This document shows, one piece after another, positions 49,449 through 59,692 of a stretch of DNA of 64,000 bases (its first letter is position 1; each line of letters begins with the position of its first letter). The position numbers were made by a program, and so were the translations under genes. A model generated the notes under the pieces. That model saw nothing but the letters and a program-made list of their open reading frames with translations, was not told the origin of the DNA and did not search any database. The DNA is from an uncultured Pelagibacteraceae bacterium (GTDB lineage Bacteria; Pseudomonadota; Alphaproteobacteria; Pelagibacterales; Pelagibacteraceae), in contig CACNRG010000002.1 of assembly GCA_902622805.1 (NCBI GenBank), forward strand, positions 1 to 64,000, written 5' to 3'.

Positions 49449-52400
49449 TTAATTAAGCTCCACGTTTAAAGCTAATGATTTAATCTCTTTTACTAAAACG
49501 TTAAATGACTCAGGTATACCAGACTCAAAATTTTCCTCTCCTTTAACTATTGTTTCATAAACCTTTACACGTCCTGCAACGTCATCAGATTTTACAGTCA
49601 ATATTTCTTGTAAAGTATAGGACGCTCCATAAGCTTCTAGTGCCCAAACTTCCATCTCACCAAACCTTTGGCCACCTAGTTGAGCTTTACCACCTAAAGG
49701 TTGTTGTGTAACCAAACTATATGGTCCAGTTGATCTTGCATGAATTTTATCTTCAACTAAATGATGAAGTTTAAGCATATAAATAATTCCAACAGTTACA
49801 GGTCTATCAAATTGTTCACCTGTTCTTCCATCCCACAAATATGTCTGTCCAGAACCAGGAAGTTTTGCTAACTCAAGCATTTTTGTAACATCTTTTTCTT
49901 TAGCCCCATCAAAGACTGGAGTCGAAATAGCAATTCCATTTTGAAGATTTTCACATAAATCACTGAATTCAGTTTTATTCAATTTATCAACTTTATCATT
50001 AAAAATTTCTTCACCATAAACAGATTTTAAAAATTTTGAAATTTTTTCTGTTTTTTCAATTTTCTTATTATTTTCATTAACTAACTTTTTTACCTCTTCA
50101 CCAAATTCTTTACATGCCCAACCCAAATGAGTTTCTAAAATTTGACCTACGTTCATACGACTTGGAACACCAAGTGGATTAAGAACTATATCTACTGGTC
50201 TACCATCTTCCCTATATGGCATATCTTCAACAGGTACAATTTTACTCACAACTCCCTTATTTCCATGTCTACCAGACATTTTATCTCCTGGTCTCAATCT
50301 TCTTTTAATCGCAACAAAAACCTTAACCATTTTCATCACGCTAGGTAGTAGGTCATCTCCACTTCTAATTTTTAAAACCTTATCCTCAAATCTTTCGGTA
50401 ATATCTTCTTTAGCCTTATTATATTGGTCTTTAAGCTGGGCTAAAGTTGCTTCAACTTTTGAATCACCGACATTAATTTTAAATACATCATTAATACTTA
50501 GTGTATTTATATTATCAAAGTTAAGATTAGTACCCACTGCAAGATCTTTTACTTTCTTTAACAAAGAGGAATTAGATAAAATTTGTGCAGCTCTTTGTTT
50601 GATGCTTCTCTCTAAAATTTCTTCTTCAACAATTTTATCTTGTTGAACTTGATCAATTTCTGCTCTTTCAATAGTTATTGATCGTTCATCTTTTTCTATA
50701 CCATGTCTGTTAAAAACTTTAACGTCTACAACAGTTCCACTACTGCCTCTAGACATTCTTAAAGAAGTATCAGTAACATCAATAGCTTTTTCTCCAAATA
50801 TTGACCTTAATAATTTTTCTTCTGGACCAGATGCCGAGTCACCTTTTGGAGTTACTTTTCCAACTAATATATCTCCAGCATTAACCTCCGCACCAATATA
50901 GACTATTCCTGACTCATCCAAATTTTTTAAAGCTTCTTCATTAACATTAGGTATATCTCGAGTAATTTCTTCTTCACCCAATTTTGTATCTCTTGCCATT
51001 ATTTCATACTCAACTATGTGAACAGAGGTAAATACATCATCTGTTACACATCTTTCTGAAATTAAAATTGAGTCCTCAAAATTATATCCTTGCCAAGGCA
51101 TAAATGCTACAGTTACGTTTTTACCTAAAGCTAATTCACCCAACCTCGTTGAAGGTCCATCAGCAATTATATCTCCAATTTTAACTTTATCTCCAACTCT
51201 TACTAATGGTCTTTGGTTTATACATGTATTTTGATTTGATCTCTTAAATTTTTGTAGATTATAAATATCAACACTTGATTTTGTAAAATCTGTTTCTTCT
51301 GTTACTTTTACAACAATTCTTTTTCCATCAATCTTATCAACTACTCCATCTCTTTTAGCCACAATTGTTACACCCGAGTCAAGTGCAACATCACTCTCTA
51401 TTCCTGTGCCAACCAAGGGAGATTCCGGTTTTAATAATGGAACTGCTTGTCTCATCATATTTGAGCCCATAAGTGCTCTATTAGCATCATCATTCTCTAA
51501 AAATGGAATTAAAGATGCTGCAACTGAAACAAGTTGTTTTGGTGATACATCTATATAATCAATAGTTTCAGGTTTAGATAATAAAAAATTTAGATTTTGT
51601 CTGCATGAAACAAGCTCTTCTATAATTTTTCCATTTTTGTCAATTTTTGTATTTGCTTGCGCAATAGTAAATTTAGTTTCTTCCATTGCAGATAAATACT
51701 CTACTTTATCTTGCACAACTCCATCTTTAACTCTCTTGTATGGACTTTCTATAAAACCATATTTGTTTATTTTTGCATAAGTCGATAAACTATTTATAAG
51801 TCCAATATTTGGTCCTTCTGGTGTTTCGATAGGACAAATTCTTCCATAATGTGTTGGATGAACATCACGGACCTCAAAACCAGCTCTTTCTCTTGTCAAA
51901 CCACCTGGACCTAGTGCCGACACTCTTCTTTTGTGAGTAATTTCTGATAATGGATTTGTTTGATCCATGAATTGAGATAATTGTGAGCTCGCAAAAAAAT
52001 CTTTTAATGATACTGTTAGTGGTTTCGCATTAATCAAATCTTGTGGCATTGATGACTCAACATCAAGAGTGGTCATCTTTTCTTTGATGGCTCTTTCCAT
52101 TCTATAAACACCAATTCTTGCTTGATTTTCTACTAATTCTCCAACAGATCTGACTCTTCTATTTCCTAAATGATCAATATCATCAACATCATCTTTACCA
52201 TCTCTCAAATCCAACATTTTATGAACAATAGCAATAATGTCATCATTTCTTAAAATTGTAATTTTGTCGGAACATTCTAGATTTAATCTCGAATTCATTT
52301 TTACTCTTCCAACATCTGAAAGATCATATCTATCTGAGCTAAAGAATAGATTATAAAAAATTTGGGTAGCAATTTCTATTGTTGGTGGCTCACCTGGTCT

Positions 52401-53534
52401 TAACATTTTATAAATTTCCGTGATTGCATCATCTTTTGTATTATTTTTGTCATTTAAAATAGTTGTTAATAAATAAGGGCCTTTATTAATAGAATTAGTG
52501 ACTGAAATTTCTAATGAGTGGATGTTTGCATCAAGTATTTTTTGAATGACGGTATCATTCAGCTCCGTGCCAATATAAAATGTACCATTTTCATCTTCGC
52601 TTACTTTGATATCTTTATGTAAAAATTTTCCGTATAAAGCATCTCTAGAAATTAAAATATCTTTTAGACCATCGTTTGATAATTTTTTTGCATTTAAATA
52701 ATTAATCTTTTCACCTAATTTTATTACAACATTTCCAGTTTTTGCATCAATAACTTCCTCTGAAAAGTTTTTCGCTTTATAATTTTCAGGATTAAATTTT
52801 GTTTTCCATTTTTCTGTTTTAGGATCAAATACAAATTGTTCTTTATCATAAAACTCATTAACAATTTCTGATTTAGAATAACCTAAGGCTAATAATAATG
52901 TAGATGCTAAAATTTTTTTCTTTCTATCTATTTTAAAATATAATAAATCTTTAACATCATATTCAAAATCTAACCAAGATCCTCTATTAGGAATAACTCT
53001 GCAATTAAATAAAAGTTTTCCACTTGCATGAGTTTTTCCTTTATCATGATCAAAGAATACACCTGGGCTTCTGTGCATTTGATTTACCACAACTCTTTGA
53101 ACACCATTAGTAATAAAAGTACCACTGTTTGTCATCATTGGAACTTCTCCCATATAAACTTCTTGCTCTTTAGCCGATAAAATATCTTTTGTATTAGTCT
53201 CTTGATTAATATCGTAAACAACTAATCTTAAAGTACATTTTAATGCAGACGAATAAGACAGGCCCCTAGCTATACATTCTTCGACATCAAATTTTGGTTT
53301 TTCTAAACGATAAGAAACATATTCTAAAGTTGCTTTGTCATTTAAATCCTCAATAGGAAAAATACTTTTAAAAACTCTGTCAAAACCCTTTGTGATTTCT
53401 GCTTCTGCATTAAAATGAGTTAACTCATCATATGAGTTTTTCTGTACTTCAATAAGATTTGGTATTGATAAACTTTCTTTTAGTTTACCAAAATTTTTTC
53501 TAATATTCTTTTTTTCAGTAAAAGATATTTGCAT
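49449..53534 (-). CDS. rpoB: RNA polymerase beta subunit
   Basis: This is the beta subunit, 1361 residues, full length. The rifampicin-site region reads [20 protein letters not shown] then [20 protein letters not shown], so the main resistance positions (Asp, His and Ser) are wild type. The C-terminus has [21 protein letters not shown] 55-base gap from rplL holds a hairpin that may attenuate or process the message, as at the equivalent site in E. coli. Confidence 0.98.
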   Translation of the reverse strand: MQISFTEKKNIRKNFGKLKESLSIPNLIEVQKNSYDELTHFNAEAEITKGFDRVFKSIFPIEDLNDKATLEYVSYRLEKPKFDVEECIARGLSYSSALKCTLRLVVYDINQETNTKDILSAKEQEVYMGEVPMMTNSGTFITNGVQRVVVNQMHRSPGVFFDHDKGKTHASGKLLFNCRVIPNRGSWLDFEYDVKDLLYFKIDRKKKILASTLLLALGYSKSEIVNEFYDKEQFVFDPKTEKWKTKFNPENYKAKNFSEEVIDAKTGNVVIKLGEKINYLNAKKLSNDGLKDILISRDALYGKFLHKDIKVSEDENGTFYIGTELNDTVIQKILDANIHSLEISVTNSINKGPYLLTTILNDKNNTKDDAITEIYKMLRPGEPPTIEIATQIFYNLFFSSDRYDLSDVGRVKMNSRLNLECSDKITILRNDDIIAIVHKMLDLRDGKDDVDDIDHLGNRRVRSVGELVENQARIGVYRMERAIKEKMTTLDVESSMPQDLINAKPLTVSLKDFFASSQLSQFMDQTNPLSEITHKRRVSALGPGGLTRERAGFEVRDVHPTHYGRICPIETPEGPNIGLINSLSTYAKINKYGFIESPYKRVKDGVVQDKVEYLSAMEETKFTIAQANTKIDKNGKIIEELVSCRQNLNFLLSKPETIDYIDVSPKQLVSVAASLIPFLENDDANRALMGSNMMRQAVPLLKPESPLVGTGIESDVALDSGVTIVAKRDGVVDKIDGKRIVVKVTEETDFTKSSVDIYNLQKFKRSNQNTCINQRPLVRVGDKVKIGDIIADGPSTRLGELALGKNVTVAFMPWQGYNFEDSILISERCVTDDVFTSVHIVEYEIMARDTKLGEEEITRDIPNVNEEALKNLDESGIVYIGAEVNAGDILVGKVTPKGDSASGPEEKLLRSIFGEKAIDVTDTSLRMSRGSSGTVVDVKVFNRHGIEKDERSITIERAEIDQVQQDKIVEEEILERSIKQRAAQILSNSSLLKKVKDLAVGTNLNFDNINTLSINDVFKINVGDSKVEATLAQLKDQYNKAKEDITERFEDKVLKIRSGDDLLPSVMKMVKVFVAIKRRLRPGDKMSGRHGNKGVVSKIVPVEDMPYREDGRPVDIVLNPLGVPSRMNVGQILETHLGWACKEFGEEVKKLVNENNKKIEKTEKISKFLKSVYGEEIFNDKVDKLNKTEFSDLCENLQNGIAISTPVFDGAKEKDVTKMLELAKLPGSGQTYLWDGRTGEQFDRPVTVGIIYMLKLHHLVEDKIHARSTGPYSLVTQQPLGGKAQLGGQRFGEMEVWALEAYGASYTLQEILTVKSDDVAGRVKVYETIVKGEENFESGIPESFNVLVKEIKSLALNVELN

Positions 53535-53544
53535 CTATGTTTAA

Positions 53545-53568
53545 AACTGATTAATAATTTAATCAGTT
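53545..53568 (-). terminator. Hairpin in the rplL-rpoB gap, possible attenuator or processing site
   Basis: AACTGATTAA and TTAATCAGTT form a perfect 10-base stem with a 4-base loop. On the - strand it is followed by only four T residues, so it should leak. A partial terminator and RNase III site is known at the same place in E. coli, where it sets the ratio of L7/L12 to polymerase. By analogy this may do the same. Confidence 0.5.
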
Positions 53569-53589
53569 CTTGAATTCTTTCTATTATAT

Positions 53590-53955
53590 TTATTTTAATT
53601 CTACTTTTGCGCCAGCTGCTTCTAATTTAGCCTTAATTTCTTCAGCTTCTTTTTTTGGAACACCGGTTTTTAATTCTTTAGGTGCTCCCTCAACTAAATC
53701 TTTAGCTTCTTTCAAACCAAGTGATGTTGCTGCTCTTACTTCTTTAATTACATTAATTTTTTTATCACCAGCTGCGACTAACATAATGGTAAAATCATCT
53801 TTATCAGCTGCTGCTTCACCTCCAGCTGCTGCTGCTGGTGCTGCTGCTGCCATGGGTGTTACGCCCCATTTTTCCTCTAATTGTTTTGAAAGATCTGCTG
53901 CTTCCGCAACAGTCAATTTCGATAAATCATCTATAATTTTATTTAGGTCAGGCAT
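53590..53955 (-). CDS. rplL: 50S ribosomal protein L7/L12
   Basis: This is bL12, the multi-copy stalk protein that recruits translation GTPases. It has 121 residues with an N-terminal dimer domain, an Ala/Gly hinge ([16 protein letters not shown], about 34-49), and the C-terminal domain with [20 protein letters not shown]. The Ala-rich hinge has much higher GC than its surroundings. It follows rplJ by 5 bases. Confidence 0.98.
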   Translation of the reverse strand: MPDLNKIIDDLSKLTVAEAADLSKQLEEKWGVTPMAAAAPAAAAGGEAAADKDDFTIMLVAAGDKKINVIKEVRAATSLGLKEAKDLVEGAPKELKTGVPKKEAEEIKAKLEAAGAKVELK

Positions 53956-53960
53956 ATTGT

Positions 53961-54482
53961 CTACTCTTTAGGTTGTGTTTCAGAATTTTCTGGGGCCAAA
54001 CTACTCATTTTTTCAGAGTGTGCAAGTAAAATACTTATTATTTTTGACGCTGATGCATTCAATATACCTATAATATTAGCTCGTGCTTCATCTAATGTAG
54101 GTAAATTAGCAACTTTTTCTACTCCTGCTTGATCTAAAACTTCATTATCCATAATCCCACCAATGAGTTTTAGATTTTCATTTTCTTTAGCAAATTTAGA
54201 CAAAATTCTCGCAGACATTATTGCATCTTCTCCAAATGCGACTGCTGTTGGACCTGAGAATAAATTTGATAAATCTTTACACTTAGTTTTTTCTAATGCT
54301 AATTTTGTAATCCTGTTTTTTGTAATCTTAAATACTATACCATGTTCTCTCATTTTAGATCTTAATTCGTCTAATTGAGGCATAGTTAAACCCTGATAAT
54401 GAGTAACCATTACTGCTTTACTATTTTCAAACTTACTAGTTATATCGGCAATATAAGATTTTTTTTGCTCTTTGTTCATCAT
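53961..54482 (-). CDS. rplJ: 50S ribosomal protein L10
   Basis: This is uL10, the base of the L7/L12 stalk. It has 173 residues with [20 protein letters not shown] near residue 19, and the helical tail that binds L12 dimers near the C-terminus. In E. coli L10 with L12 represses its own message. No leader separate from rplA can be seen here because only 4 bases intervene. Confidence 0.96.
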   Translation of the reverse strand: MMNKEQKKSYIADITSKFENSKAVMVTHYQGLTMPQLDELRSKMREHGIVFKITKNRITKLALEKTKCKDLSNLFSGPTAVAFGEDAIMSARILSKFAKENENLKLIGGIMDNEVLDQAGVEKVANLPTLDEARANIIGILNASASKIISILLAHSEKMSSLAPENSETQPKE

Positions 54483-54486
54483 AAAA

Positions 54487-55176
54487 TTAAATCGCCTTAC
54501 CTAATTTTAGTTTATAAGAAACTCCCATTGTAGAAGTGATAAAAGTACTTTTAACCAAATCACCTTTTAAAGTATTGTTTGATTTTTCTTTTTCTAGTGT
54601 ATCAACTATAGCGTTGTAATTTTTTATCAATTGATCATCACTAAAAGATTTCTTGCCAATACTTACTCCAATATTTCCATCTTTATCATTTCTTATTTCA
54701 GCTTGACCAGATTTTGCATCGCTAACAGCTTTTTTTAAATTTTCGGTAACTGAACCAAGTTTAGGGTTTGGCATTAGACCTTTAGGACCTAAAACTTTAC
54801 CAAGTTTAGATAGTTTTATCATCATTGATGGTGTACAAATTAACTTTTCAAAATTCATTTCACCATTTTTTATTTTTTCAATAAAATCATCTCCACCAAC
54901 AATGTCTGCACCTGCACTTTTTGCTTCAGCAGATTTAGCATCTTCACAAACAACGGCTACTTTCACTTTTTTGCCTGTTCCACCAGGTAAATTTACAACT
55001 GTTCTAATATTTACTTCACCTTTTTTTTGCTTATTATTAATTTGAAAACTTAAATCAATTGACTCATCAAATTTTGTTGTACAATTATTCTTAATATTAA
55101 TTAATAATTTTTCTATAGTTTCTGGCTGTAAACCTAAAGTACCTTTGGGTAATTTTTTAAATCTTTTTGATTTCAT
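54487..55176 (-). CDS. rplA: 50S ribosomal protein L1
   Basis: This is uL1, which forms the L1 stalk at the E site. It has 229 residues with LPGGTGKKVKVAVVCEDAKS, CTPSMMIKLSKLGKVLGPKG and LMPNPKLGSVTENLKKAVSD. In E. coli L1 represses the L11 operon. It overlaps rplK by one base. Confidence 0.98.
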   Translation of the reverse strand: MKSKRFKKLPKGTLGLQPETIEKLLINIKNNCTTKFDESIDLSFQINNKQKKGEVNIRTVVNLPGGTGKKVKVAVVCEDAKSAEAKSAGADIVGGDDFIEKIKNGEMNFEKLICTPSMMIKLSKLGKVLGPKGLMPNPKLGSVTENLKKAVSDAKSGQAEIRNDKDGNIGVSIGKKSFSDDQLIKNYNAIVDTLEKEKSNNTLKGDLVKSTFITSTMGVSYKLKLGKAI

Positions 55177-55607
55177 TACTCTTTTACCTCTATACCCATC
55201 GATCTAGCAGAACCAGCTATAATTTTTACAGCTTGATCTAAACTTATAGCATTTAGATCATTCATTTTTTGTTTTGCAATTTCTTCAGCTTGTTTTTTTG
55301 TTATAGAAGCTACTATATTTCTGCCTGGTTCTTTAGAGCCACTTTTCAATTTTGCTGCTTCTCTTATAAAAAAAGAAGCTGGTGGAGATTTAATTTTAAA
55401 ATCAAATTTCTTATCTTTGTAAACTGTAATTTCAACAGGTACTGGTTTGCCCGCTAAAGATTTAGTTTTGTCATTAAATGCTTTACAAAATTCCATTATA
55501 TTAACACCTCTTTGCCCTAAAGCAGGCCCAACAGGTGGAGCGGGATTAGCTTGTCCACCCTTAATCTGTAATTTTATAAAACCACTAATTTCTTTTTTTG
55601 CAGCCAT
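55176..55607 (-). CDS. rplK: 50S ribosomal protein L11
   Basis: This is uL11, at the GTPase-associated centre and the site of thiopeptide action and stringent signalling. It has 143 residues with [40 protein letters not shown] and the C-terminal [12 protein letters not shown]. It overlaps nusG by one base. Confidence 0.98.
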   Translation of the reverse strand: MAAKKEISGFIKLQIKGGQANPAPPVGPALGQRGVNIMEFCKAFNDKTKSLAGKPVPVEITVYKDKKFDFKIKSPPASFFIREAAKLKSGSKEPGRNIVASITKKQAEEIAKQKMNDLNAISLDQAVKIIAGSARSMGIEVKE

Positions 55608-56137
55608 TAACTTGTTTTCTCCACTTGATTATATTCTAATTCAACTGGTGTTGGCCTTCCAAATATAGAAACAGAAACCTTAAGTCTAGACTTTTCTTCA
55701 TCTATTCCTTCAACCATACCGCTGAAGGATGCAAAAGGCCCGTCAACAACTTGAACTTTTTCACCAACGCTGTACTCTATACCAGATTTTGGCTGTGCCA
55801 CACCATCTTTTATTTGGCCTAAAATCTTTTCAATTTCTTTATCCGAAACTGGTACAGGCATGCCTTTTGTACCCAAAAACCCACTCACTCTCTTAATATT
55901 CTTAATCATATGGTAAATATTATTGTCCATCTCACTTTTTATTAAAACATAACCAGGAAAATATTTCTTTTTTCTCTGAATTCTTTTTCCTCGTTTTACT
56001 TCAGTAACATCATGAGTAGGAACTACTATTTCCTCAAATTTATCAGAAATTTTTGCTTTTTCAGCTTCTTCTTTAATCAACCCAGCAACTTTATTTTCAA
56101 AGCTTGAGTGTGATTGAACAATATACCAATTTTTCAT
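55607..56137 (-). CDS. nusG: Transcription elongation factor NusG
   Basis: NusG binds RNA polymerase and links it to Rho or the ribosome (through S10). It has 176 residues with the N-terminal domain starting [20 protein letters not shown], then [20 protein letters not shown], and a C-terminal KOW domain ([20 protein letters not shown]). It overlaps secE and rplK by one base each. Confidence 0.97.
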   Translation of the reverse strand: MKNWYIVQSHSSFENKVAGLIKEEAEKAKISDKFEEIVVPTHDVTEVKRGKRIQRKKKYFPGYVLIKSEMDNNIYHMIKNIKRVSGFLGTKGMPVPVSDKEIEKILGQIKDGVAQPKSGIEYSVGEKVQVVDGPFASFSGMVEGIDEEKSRLKVSVSIFGRPTPVELEYNQVEKTS

Positions 56138-56334
56138 TATATACTTACCTTAAGTAATAATTCTAAGAAAAATTTAAAAACTTGATCTAAGAGTAAAAAA
56201 AATAAAGACATAACTACGGCCATTGCGAGAACCATTAATGCTCCTTGCAAAGTCTCTTTACCAGTAGGCCACGAAACTTTAAATGCCTCTTGCTTTACCT
56301 CTTGAATAAATTTTATAGGGTTTTTCATAATCAT
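56137..56334 (-). CDS. secE: Preprotein translocase subunit SecE
   Basis: This is SecE, a 65-residue single-span clamp of the SecYEG channel. It has the amphipathic helix FIQEVKQEAFKVSWPTGKET and one membrane helix (about 30-57). It lies between tRNA-Trp and nusG, the classical order, and its partner SecY is encoded about 23 kb away on the same strand. Confidence 0.95.
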   Translation of the reverse strand: MIMKNPIKFIQEVKQEAFKVSWPTGKETLQGALMVLAMAVVMSLFFLLLDQVFKFFLELLLKVSI

Positions 56335-56344
56335 TTAACTTTAT

Positions 56345-56420
56345 TGGCAGGAGCGGAGGGACTCGAACCCTCAGCCTCCGGTTTTGGAGACCGGCGCTCT
56401 ACCAATTGAGCTACACTCCT
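56345..56420 (-). tRNA. tRNA-Trp (CCA anticodon)
   Basis: The - strand sequence folds as a cloverleaf of 76 bases: acceptor AGGAGTG pairs with CGCTCCT, the anticodon loop is CTCCAAA with anticodon CCA, and the T arm has GGTTCGAGTCC. The 3' CCA is encoded. It lies between tuf and secE, the standard place for tRNA-Trp. Confidence 0.97.
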
Positions 56421-56429
56421 ATATAGAGC

Positions 56430-57620
56430 TTACTCTATAATTTTAGTTACTACTCCAGCTCCTACAGTTCTACCACCCTCTCTAATTGCAAAATTTAATT
56501 TCTCAGACATTGCAATAGGTGTAATTAACTTAACTGTAAATTTAGCATCATCACCAGGCATAACCATCTCTGTTCCAGCTGGTAGTTCAACTTCTCCTGT
56601 CACATCTGTTGTTCTAAAATAAAACTGAGGTCTGTACTTTGTAAAAAAAGGAGTGTGTCTTCCACCTTCTTCTTTTTTAAGCACATATGCTTGAGCTTCA
56701 AATTTAGTATGTGGAGTTACTGAACCAGGTTTACAAAGAACTTGACCTCTTTCAATATCTGTTCTTTCAACACCTCTTAACAAGACACCTACGTTATCAC
56801 CTGCTTCACCTGAGTCTAAAAGTTTTCTAAACATTTCTACTCCTGTACAAACTGATTTTTTAGTTTCTCTAATACCAACTATTTCTAATTCATCACCAGT
56901 TTTTAGTACACCTGATTCAACTCTTCCAGTTGCAACAGTACCTCTTCCTGAAATTGAAAAAACATCCTCAACTGGCATCAAAAAATCTTTATCCTTTGGC
57001 CTATCAGGTTGTGGAATAAAAGAGTCTACATTTTTCATTAATTCTAAAATTGAATTTTTTCCAATTTCATCATCTCTTCCTTCTACTGCAGCAAGTGCTG
57101 AACCTTTAGCAATTGGAGTTTTGTCACCTGGAAATTTATATGAAGTTAATAATTCTTTTATTTCCTCTTCTACTAAGTCAATCATCTCTTTATCATCAAC
57201 TTGATCAACTTTATTAAGATAAACACAAATTGCGGGTACACCAACTTGTCTTGCCAAAAGAATGTGTTCTCTTGTTTGAGGCATAGGACCGTCTGCAGCA
57301 TTAACAACTAAAATTGCTCCATCCATTTGTGCTGCACCAGTGATCATATTTTTTACATAGTCAGCATGCCCTGGACAATCCACATGTGCATAGTGTCTTT
57401 TTTCTGTTTCATATTCAACGTGCGCAGTTGAAATTGTAATTCCTCTTTCTTTTTCTTCAGGAGCTTTATCAATTTGATCGTACGCTACTGCTTGTGCACC
57501 ACCAGTTTCTGCTAAAACTTTAGTGATAGCTGCAGTTAAAGTTGTTTTACCATGGTCGACATGACCAATTGTTCCAATATTACAATGCGGTTTATTTCTT
57601 ACAAATTTTTCTTTTGACAT
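56430..57620 (-). CDS. tuf: Elongation factor Tu
   Basis: EF-Tu delivers aminoacyl-tRNA to the ribosome. It has 396 residues with GTP motifs [14 protein letters not shown], the switch region [40 protein letters not shown] and NKVDQVDD. It is the only tuf in the window: the second copy that many proteobacteria carry between fusA and rpsJ is absent. It is flanked by tRNA-Gly and tRNA-Trp. Confidence 0.98.
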   Translation of the reverse strand: MSKEKFVRNKPHCNIGTIGHVDHGKTTLTAAITKVLAETGGAQAVAYDQIDKAPEEKERGITISTAHVEYETEKRHYAHVDCPGHADYVKNMITGAAQMDGAILVVNAADGPMPQTREHILLARQVGVPAICVYLNKVDQVDDKEMIDLVEEEIKELLTSYKFPGDKTPIAKGSALAAVEGRDDEIGKNSILELMKNVDSFIPQPDRPKDKDFLMPVEDVFSISGRGTVATGRVESGVLKTGDELEIVGIRETKKSVCTGVEMFRKLLDSGEAGDNVGVLLRGVERTDIERGQVLCKPGSVTPHTKFEAQAYVLKKEEGGRHTPFFTKYRPQFYFRTTDVTGEVELPAGTEMVMPGDDAKFTVKLITPIAMSEKLNFAIREGGRTVGAGVVTKIIE

Positions 57621-57660
57621 TACTTTATTACCTCAGTTTAATTTCTTATTAATTTTTTCT

Positions 57661-57734
57661 TGGAGCGGGTAAAGGGAATCGAACCCTTACATCCAGCTTG
57701 GAAGGCTAGCGTTCTACCATTGAACTACACCCGC
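57661..57734 (-). tRNA. tRNA-Gly (TCC anticodon)
   Basis: This is a 74-base cloverleaf on the - strand. Acceptor GCGGGTG pairs with the CACCCGC-like 3' side (TACCCGC), the discriminator base is T, as usual for Gly, and CCA is encoded. The anticodon loop is CTTCCAA with anticodon TCC, which reads GGA and GGG. It lies between tRNA-Tyr and tuf. Confidence 0.96.
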
Positions 57735-57780
57735 ACAACCCCAAGAATATCACTCCAGTATTACTCAAAGATATATTGAA

Positions 57781-57866
57781 TGGTGGAGGGGGAAAGATTC
57801 GAACTTTCGAAGACCGAAGTCAACGGGTTTACAGCCCGCCCCATTTGACCGCTCTGGAACCCCTCC
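57781..57866 (-). tRNA. tRNA-Tyr (GTA anticodon)
   Basis: This is an 86-base class II tRNA on the - strand with a long variable arm (GTTGACTTCGGTCTTCGAAAG region). The acceptor starts GGAGGGG, the anticodon loop is CTGTAAA with anticodon GTA, and CCA is encoded. It is the first gene of the tRNA-Tyr, tRNA-Gly, tuf, tRNA-Trp, secE series. Confidence 0.95.
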
Positions 57867-57872
57867 TTTTTC

Positions 57873-57886
57873 GGGGAAGCGACCCC
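57873..57886 (-). other. GC-rich leader hairpin upstream of tRNA-Tyr
   Basis: GGGG and CCCC with a 6-base loop form a small hairpin 7 bases upstream of the tRNA-Tyr 5' end, a GC-rich island in a very AT-rich gap. The G run could also pair with the tRNA acceptor, so it may guide 5' processing or signal stable-RNA control. The function is inferred. Confidence 0.35.
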
Positions 57887-57916
57887 TTGTTCAATAAAGC
57901 TTCAAACAACATCGGT

Positions 57917-57944
57917 TTTATATATTTTATTTGCCTAAATGCAA
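57917..57944 (-). promoter_or_regulatory. Predicted promoter of the tRNA-Tyr-tuf-secE-nusG-rpl-rpoBC series
   Basis: On the - strand, TTGCAT (57944-57939; 4/6) is followed after 16 bases by TATAAA (57922-57917; 5/6). The leader to tRNA-Tyr would be about 44 bases. It lies in the divergent gap with rlmB, and it is the only substantial gap upstream of the series. Confidence 0.5.
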
Positions 57945-57998
57945 TATGAGAATTATTAAGAAAATATAAGAAAAACTGTGTAAAATTAACCAAAATAT

Positions 57999-58739
57999 AT
58001 GAATAAATCGACTTTTTTTATCGTTGGACAACATGCTGTTATTGAGGCACTAAAAAACCACAAAAGAAAAGTTTTAAGAGTATTTTTAACAGAGGAAAGT
58101 AAAAAGAATATTCACAGAAAAAGCCCAAAAAAAAATCTTCTTGAAAATATTAAAGTGTTTTTCAAAACAAAAAAAGAATTAGACAAATATTCAACTAAAG
58201 AAAATATTCTTCACCAAGGATATGTGGCTGAAATAGAGCATCTAGAAAAACCTGTTCTTAAAGATTATATTGAACAAAAAAAAAATATTACTTTTGCATG
58301 CTTAGATGGGGTCACTGATCCTAGGAATATTGGTTCCCTAATAAGAAGTGCAGCTTCATTTGATATTGATGGTATAATCATAAAAGAAAGGCATTTTCCA
58401 AATGAAAGTAAGCTAATGTATAAAGCTGCAAGTGGGGCAATGGAATATATAAATATTTTTGAGGTATCAAATATTAATTCTACTTTAAAAAATTTAAAAA
58501 ATAAAAATTTTTGGGTTTATGGATTTGATGGAAAAGGAGATAAGAATTTTACAAAAATTGAATGGAAAGGAAACAACATCCTTTTATTTGGATCAGAAGG
58601 TTCTGGTATGCATAAACATACATCCAAATATGCTGATTTTTTAGTGAAGATAGATATTAATAAAAAAATTCAAAGTTTAAATATTTCTAACACTGCTGCT
58701 ATTGTTTTTCACCACCTTAGTTTCTTAAGAAAAAGTTAG
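57999..58739 (+). CDS. rlmB: 23S rRNA (guanosine-2'-O-)-methyltransferase RlmB
   Basis: This is a 246-residue SPOUT methyltransferase that modifies G2251 (E. coli numbering) of 23S rRNA. An N-terminal L30e-like substrate domain (FIVGQHAVIEALKNHKRKV) precedes the knotted SPOUT domain with LDGVTDPRNIGSLIRSAASF, LLFGSEGSGMHKHTS and SLNISNTAAIVFHHL. It diverges from tRNA-Tyr and converges on the glycosyltransferase gene with two bases between the stop codons. Confidence 0.93.
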   Translation: MNKSTFFIVGQHAVIEALKNHKRKVLRVFLTEESKKNIHRKSPKKNLLENIKVFFKTKKELDKYSTKENILHQGYVAEIEHLEKPVLKDYIEQKKNITFACLDGVTDPRNIGSLIRSAASFDIDGIIIKERHFPNESKLMYKAASGAMEYINIFEVSNINSTLKNLKNKNFWVYGFDGKGDKNFTKIEWKGNNILLFGSEGSGMHKHTSKYADFLVKIDINKKIQSLNISNTAAIVFHHLSFLRKS

Positions 58740-58741
58740 GC

Positions 58742-59692
58742 CTATTTATTTTTTTTATTATTCAGGATCTTTTTAATAATAAAATTTGGTCTTTTTTTGG
58801 TTTCTTCTAAAATTTTTCCAATATATTCAGACAAAATACTAATTGAAAGTAATTGAACTCCACCTAAAAATAAAACTAGAACAATTAATGTAGTTATTCC
58901 TTTTGGAGCCTCTTGAGTGAAAAAATATGAAATAATATAAAATAATAAAGCAAGCCCTGAAATAAAAACTACAATATAAGAAAAAAACGACATTATTTCC
59001 AAGGGAAGAAATGAAAAAGAAAATATACCTTTTTTTGCCCACTTAATATTTTTAAAAAAATTGTTTGTTGATCTTCCAAATAATCGTTCAGGTCTATTAT
59101 AAGGAACTCCTATTTGTTTAAATCCTACCCAAGCTCTTAAACCTCGAATAAATCGATCTCTTTCTTTAGTATTGTTAATCTCATTTACAACTTTACGATC
59201 CATCAATGAAAAATCACCAGCATCTAAAGGTATTTCAAGATATGAAAGTTTATTAAAAATTCTATAAAAAGTTTTGTATGCATAGTTCATTATTTTTGAA
59301 GTATCTCTATTAGTTCTAGAGCCATATACAACATCATACCCTTCAAGCCATTTTTTAATAAACTGCTCAATCATTTCTGGTGGATCTTGCAAATCACCAT
59401 CAAGTAACACTACAGCATCTCCTGTAGACTGTAACATTCCCGATGTAAAAGCATTTTGAGAATCAAAATTTCTAGAATGAAAAATAGCAGTAGTTTTTTC
59501 ATCTTTTTGACAAATATCTTCTAATATTTTTTCGCTTTCATCAGGACTCCCATCATTGACAAAAATAATTTCATAGTTGCAACCAATTTTTTGAAAGACA
59601 TCTGTAAGTCTCTTGTGCATCACTGGTATAGATTCGCCATCTTTGTAACAAGCTATTACAGAAGATATTTTTAAATCTTTAATATTTTTCAT
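58742..59692 (-). CDS. Family 2 glycosyltransferase with two C-terminal membrane helices
   Basis: This is a 316-residue GT2 enzyme of the DPM1/GtrB-like polyprenyl-phosphate sugar transferase type. The nucleotide site is SSVIACYKDGESIPVMHKRL and EIIFVNDGSPDES. The acidic VVLLDGDLQDPPEMIEQFIK includes the metal DxD, and two helices lie near residues 225-290. It probably loads a sugar on a lipid carrier for envelope glycan. It overlaps the transketolase C-terminal gene by 14 bases and ends the sugar cluster. Confidence 0.88.
   Translation of the reverse strand: MKNIKDLKISSVIACYKDGESIPVMHKRLTDVFQKIGCNYEIIFVNDGSPDESEKILEDICQKDEKTTAIFHSRNFDSQNAFTSGMLQSTGDAVVLLDGDLQDPPEMIEQFIKKWLEGYDVVYGSRTNRDTSKIMNYAYKTFYRIFNKLSYLEIPLDAGDFSLMDRKVVNEINNTKERDRFIRGLRAWVGFKQIGVPYNRPERLFGRSTNNFFKNIKWAKKGIFSFSFLPLEIMSFFSYIVVFISGLALLFYIISYFFTQEAPKGITTLIVLVLFLGGVQLLSISILSEYIGKILEETKKRPNFIIKKILNNKKNK

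Noticed and set aside
53570-53971. 133-codon + strand frame opposite rplL
   Set aside because: It is the mirror of the Ala-rich L7/L12 hinge, whose unusual composition keeps the opposite strand free of stops. No ribosome site or family resemblance.
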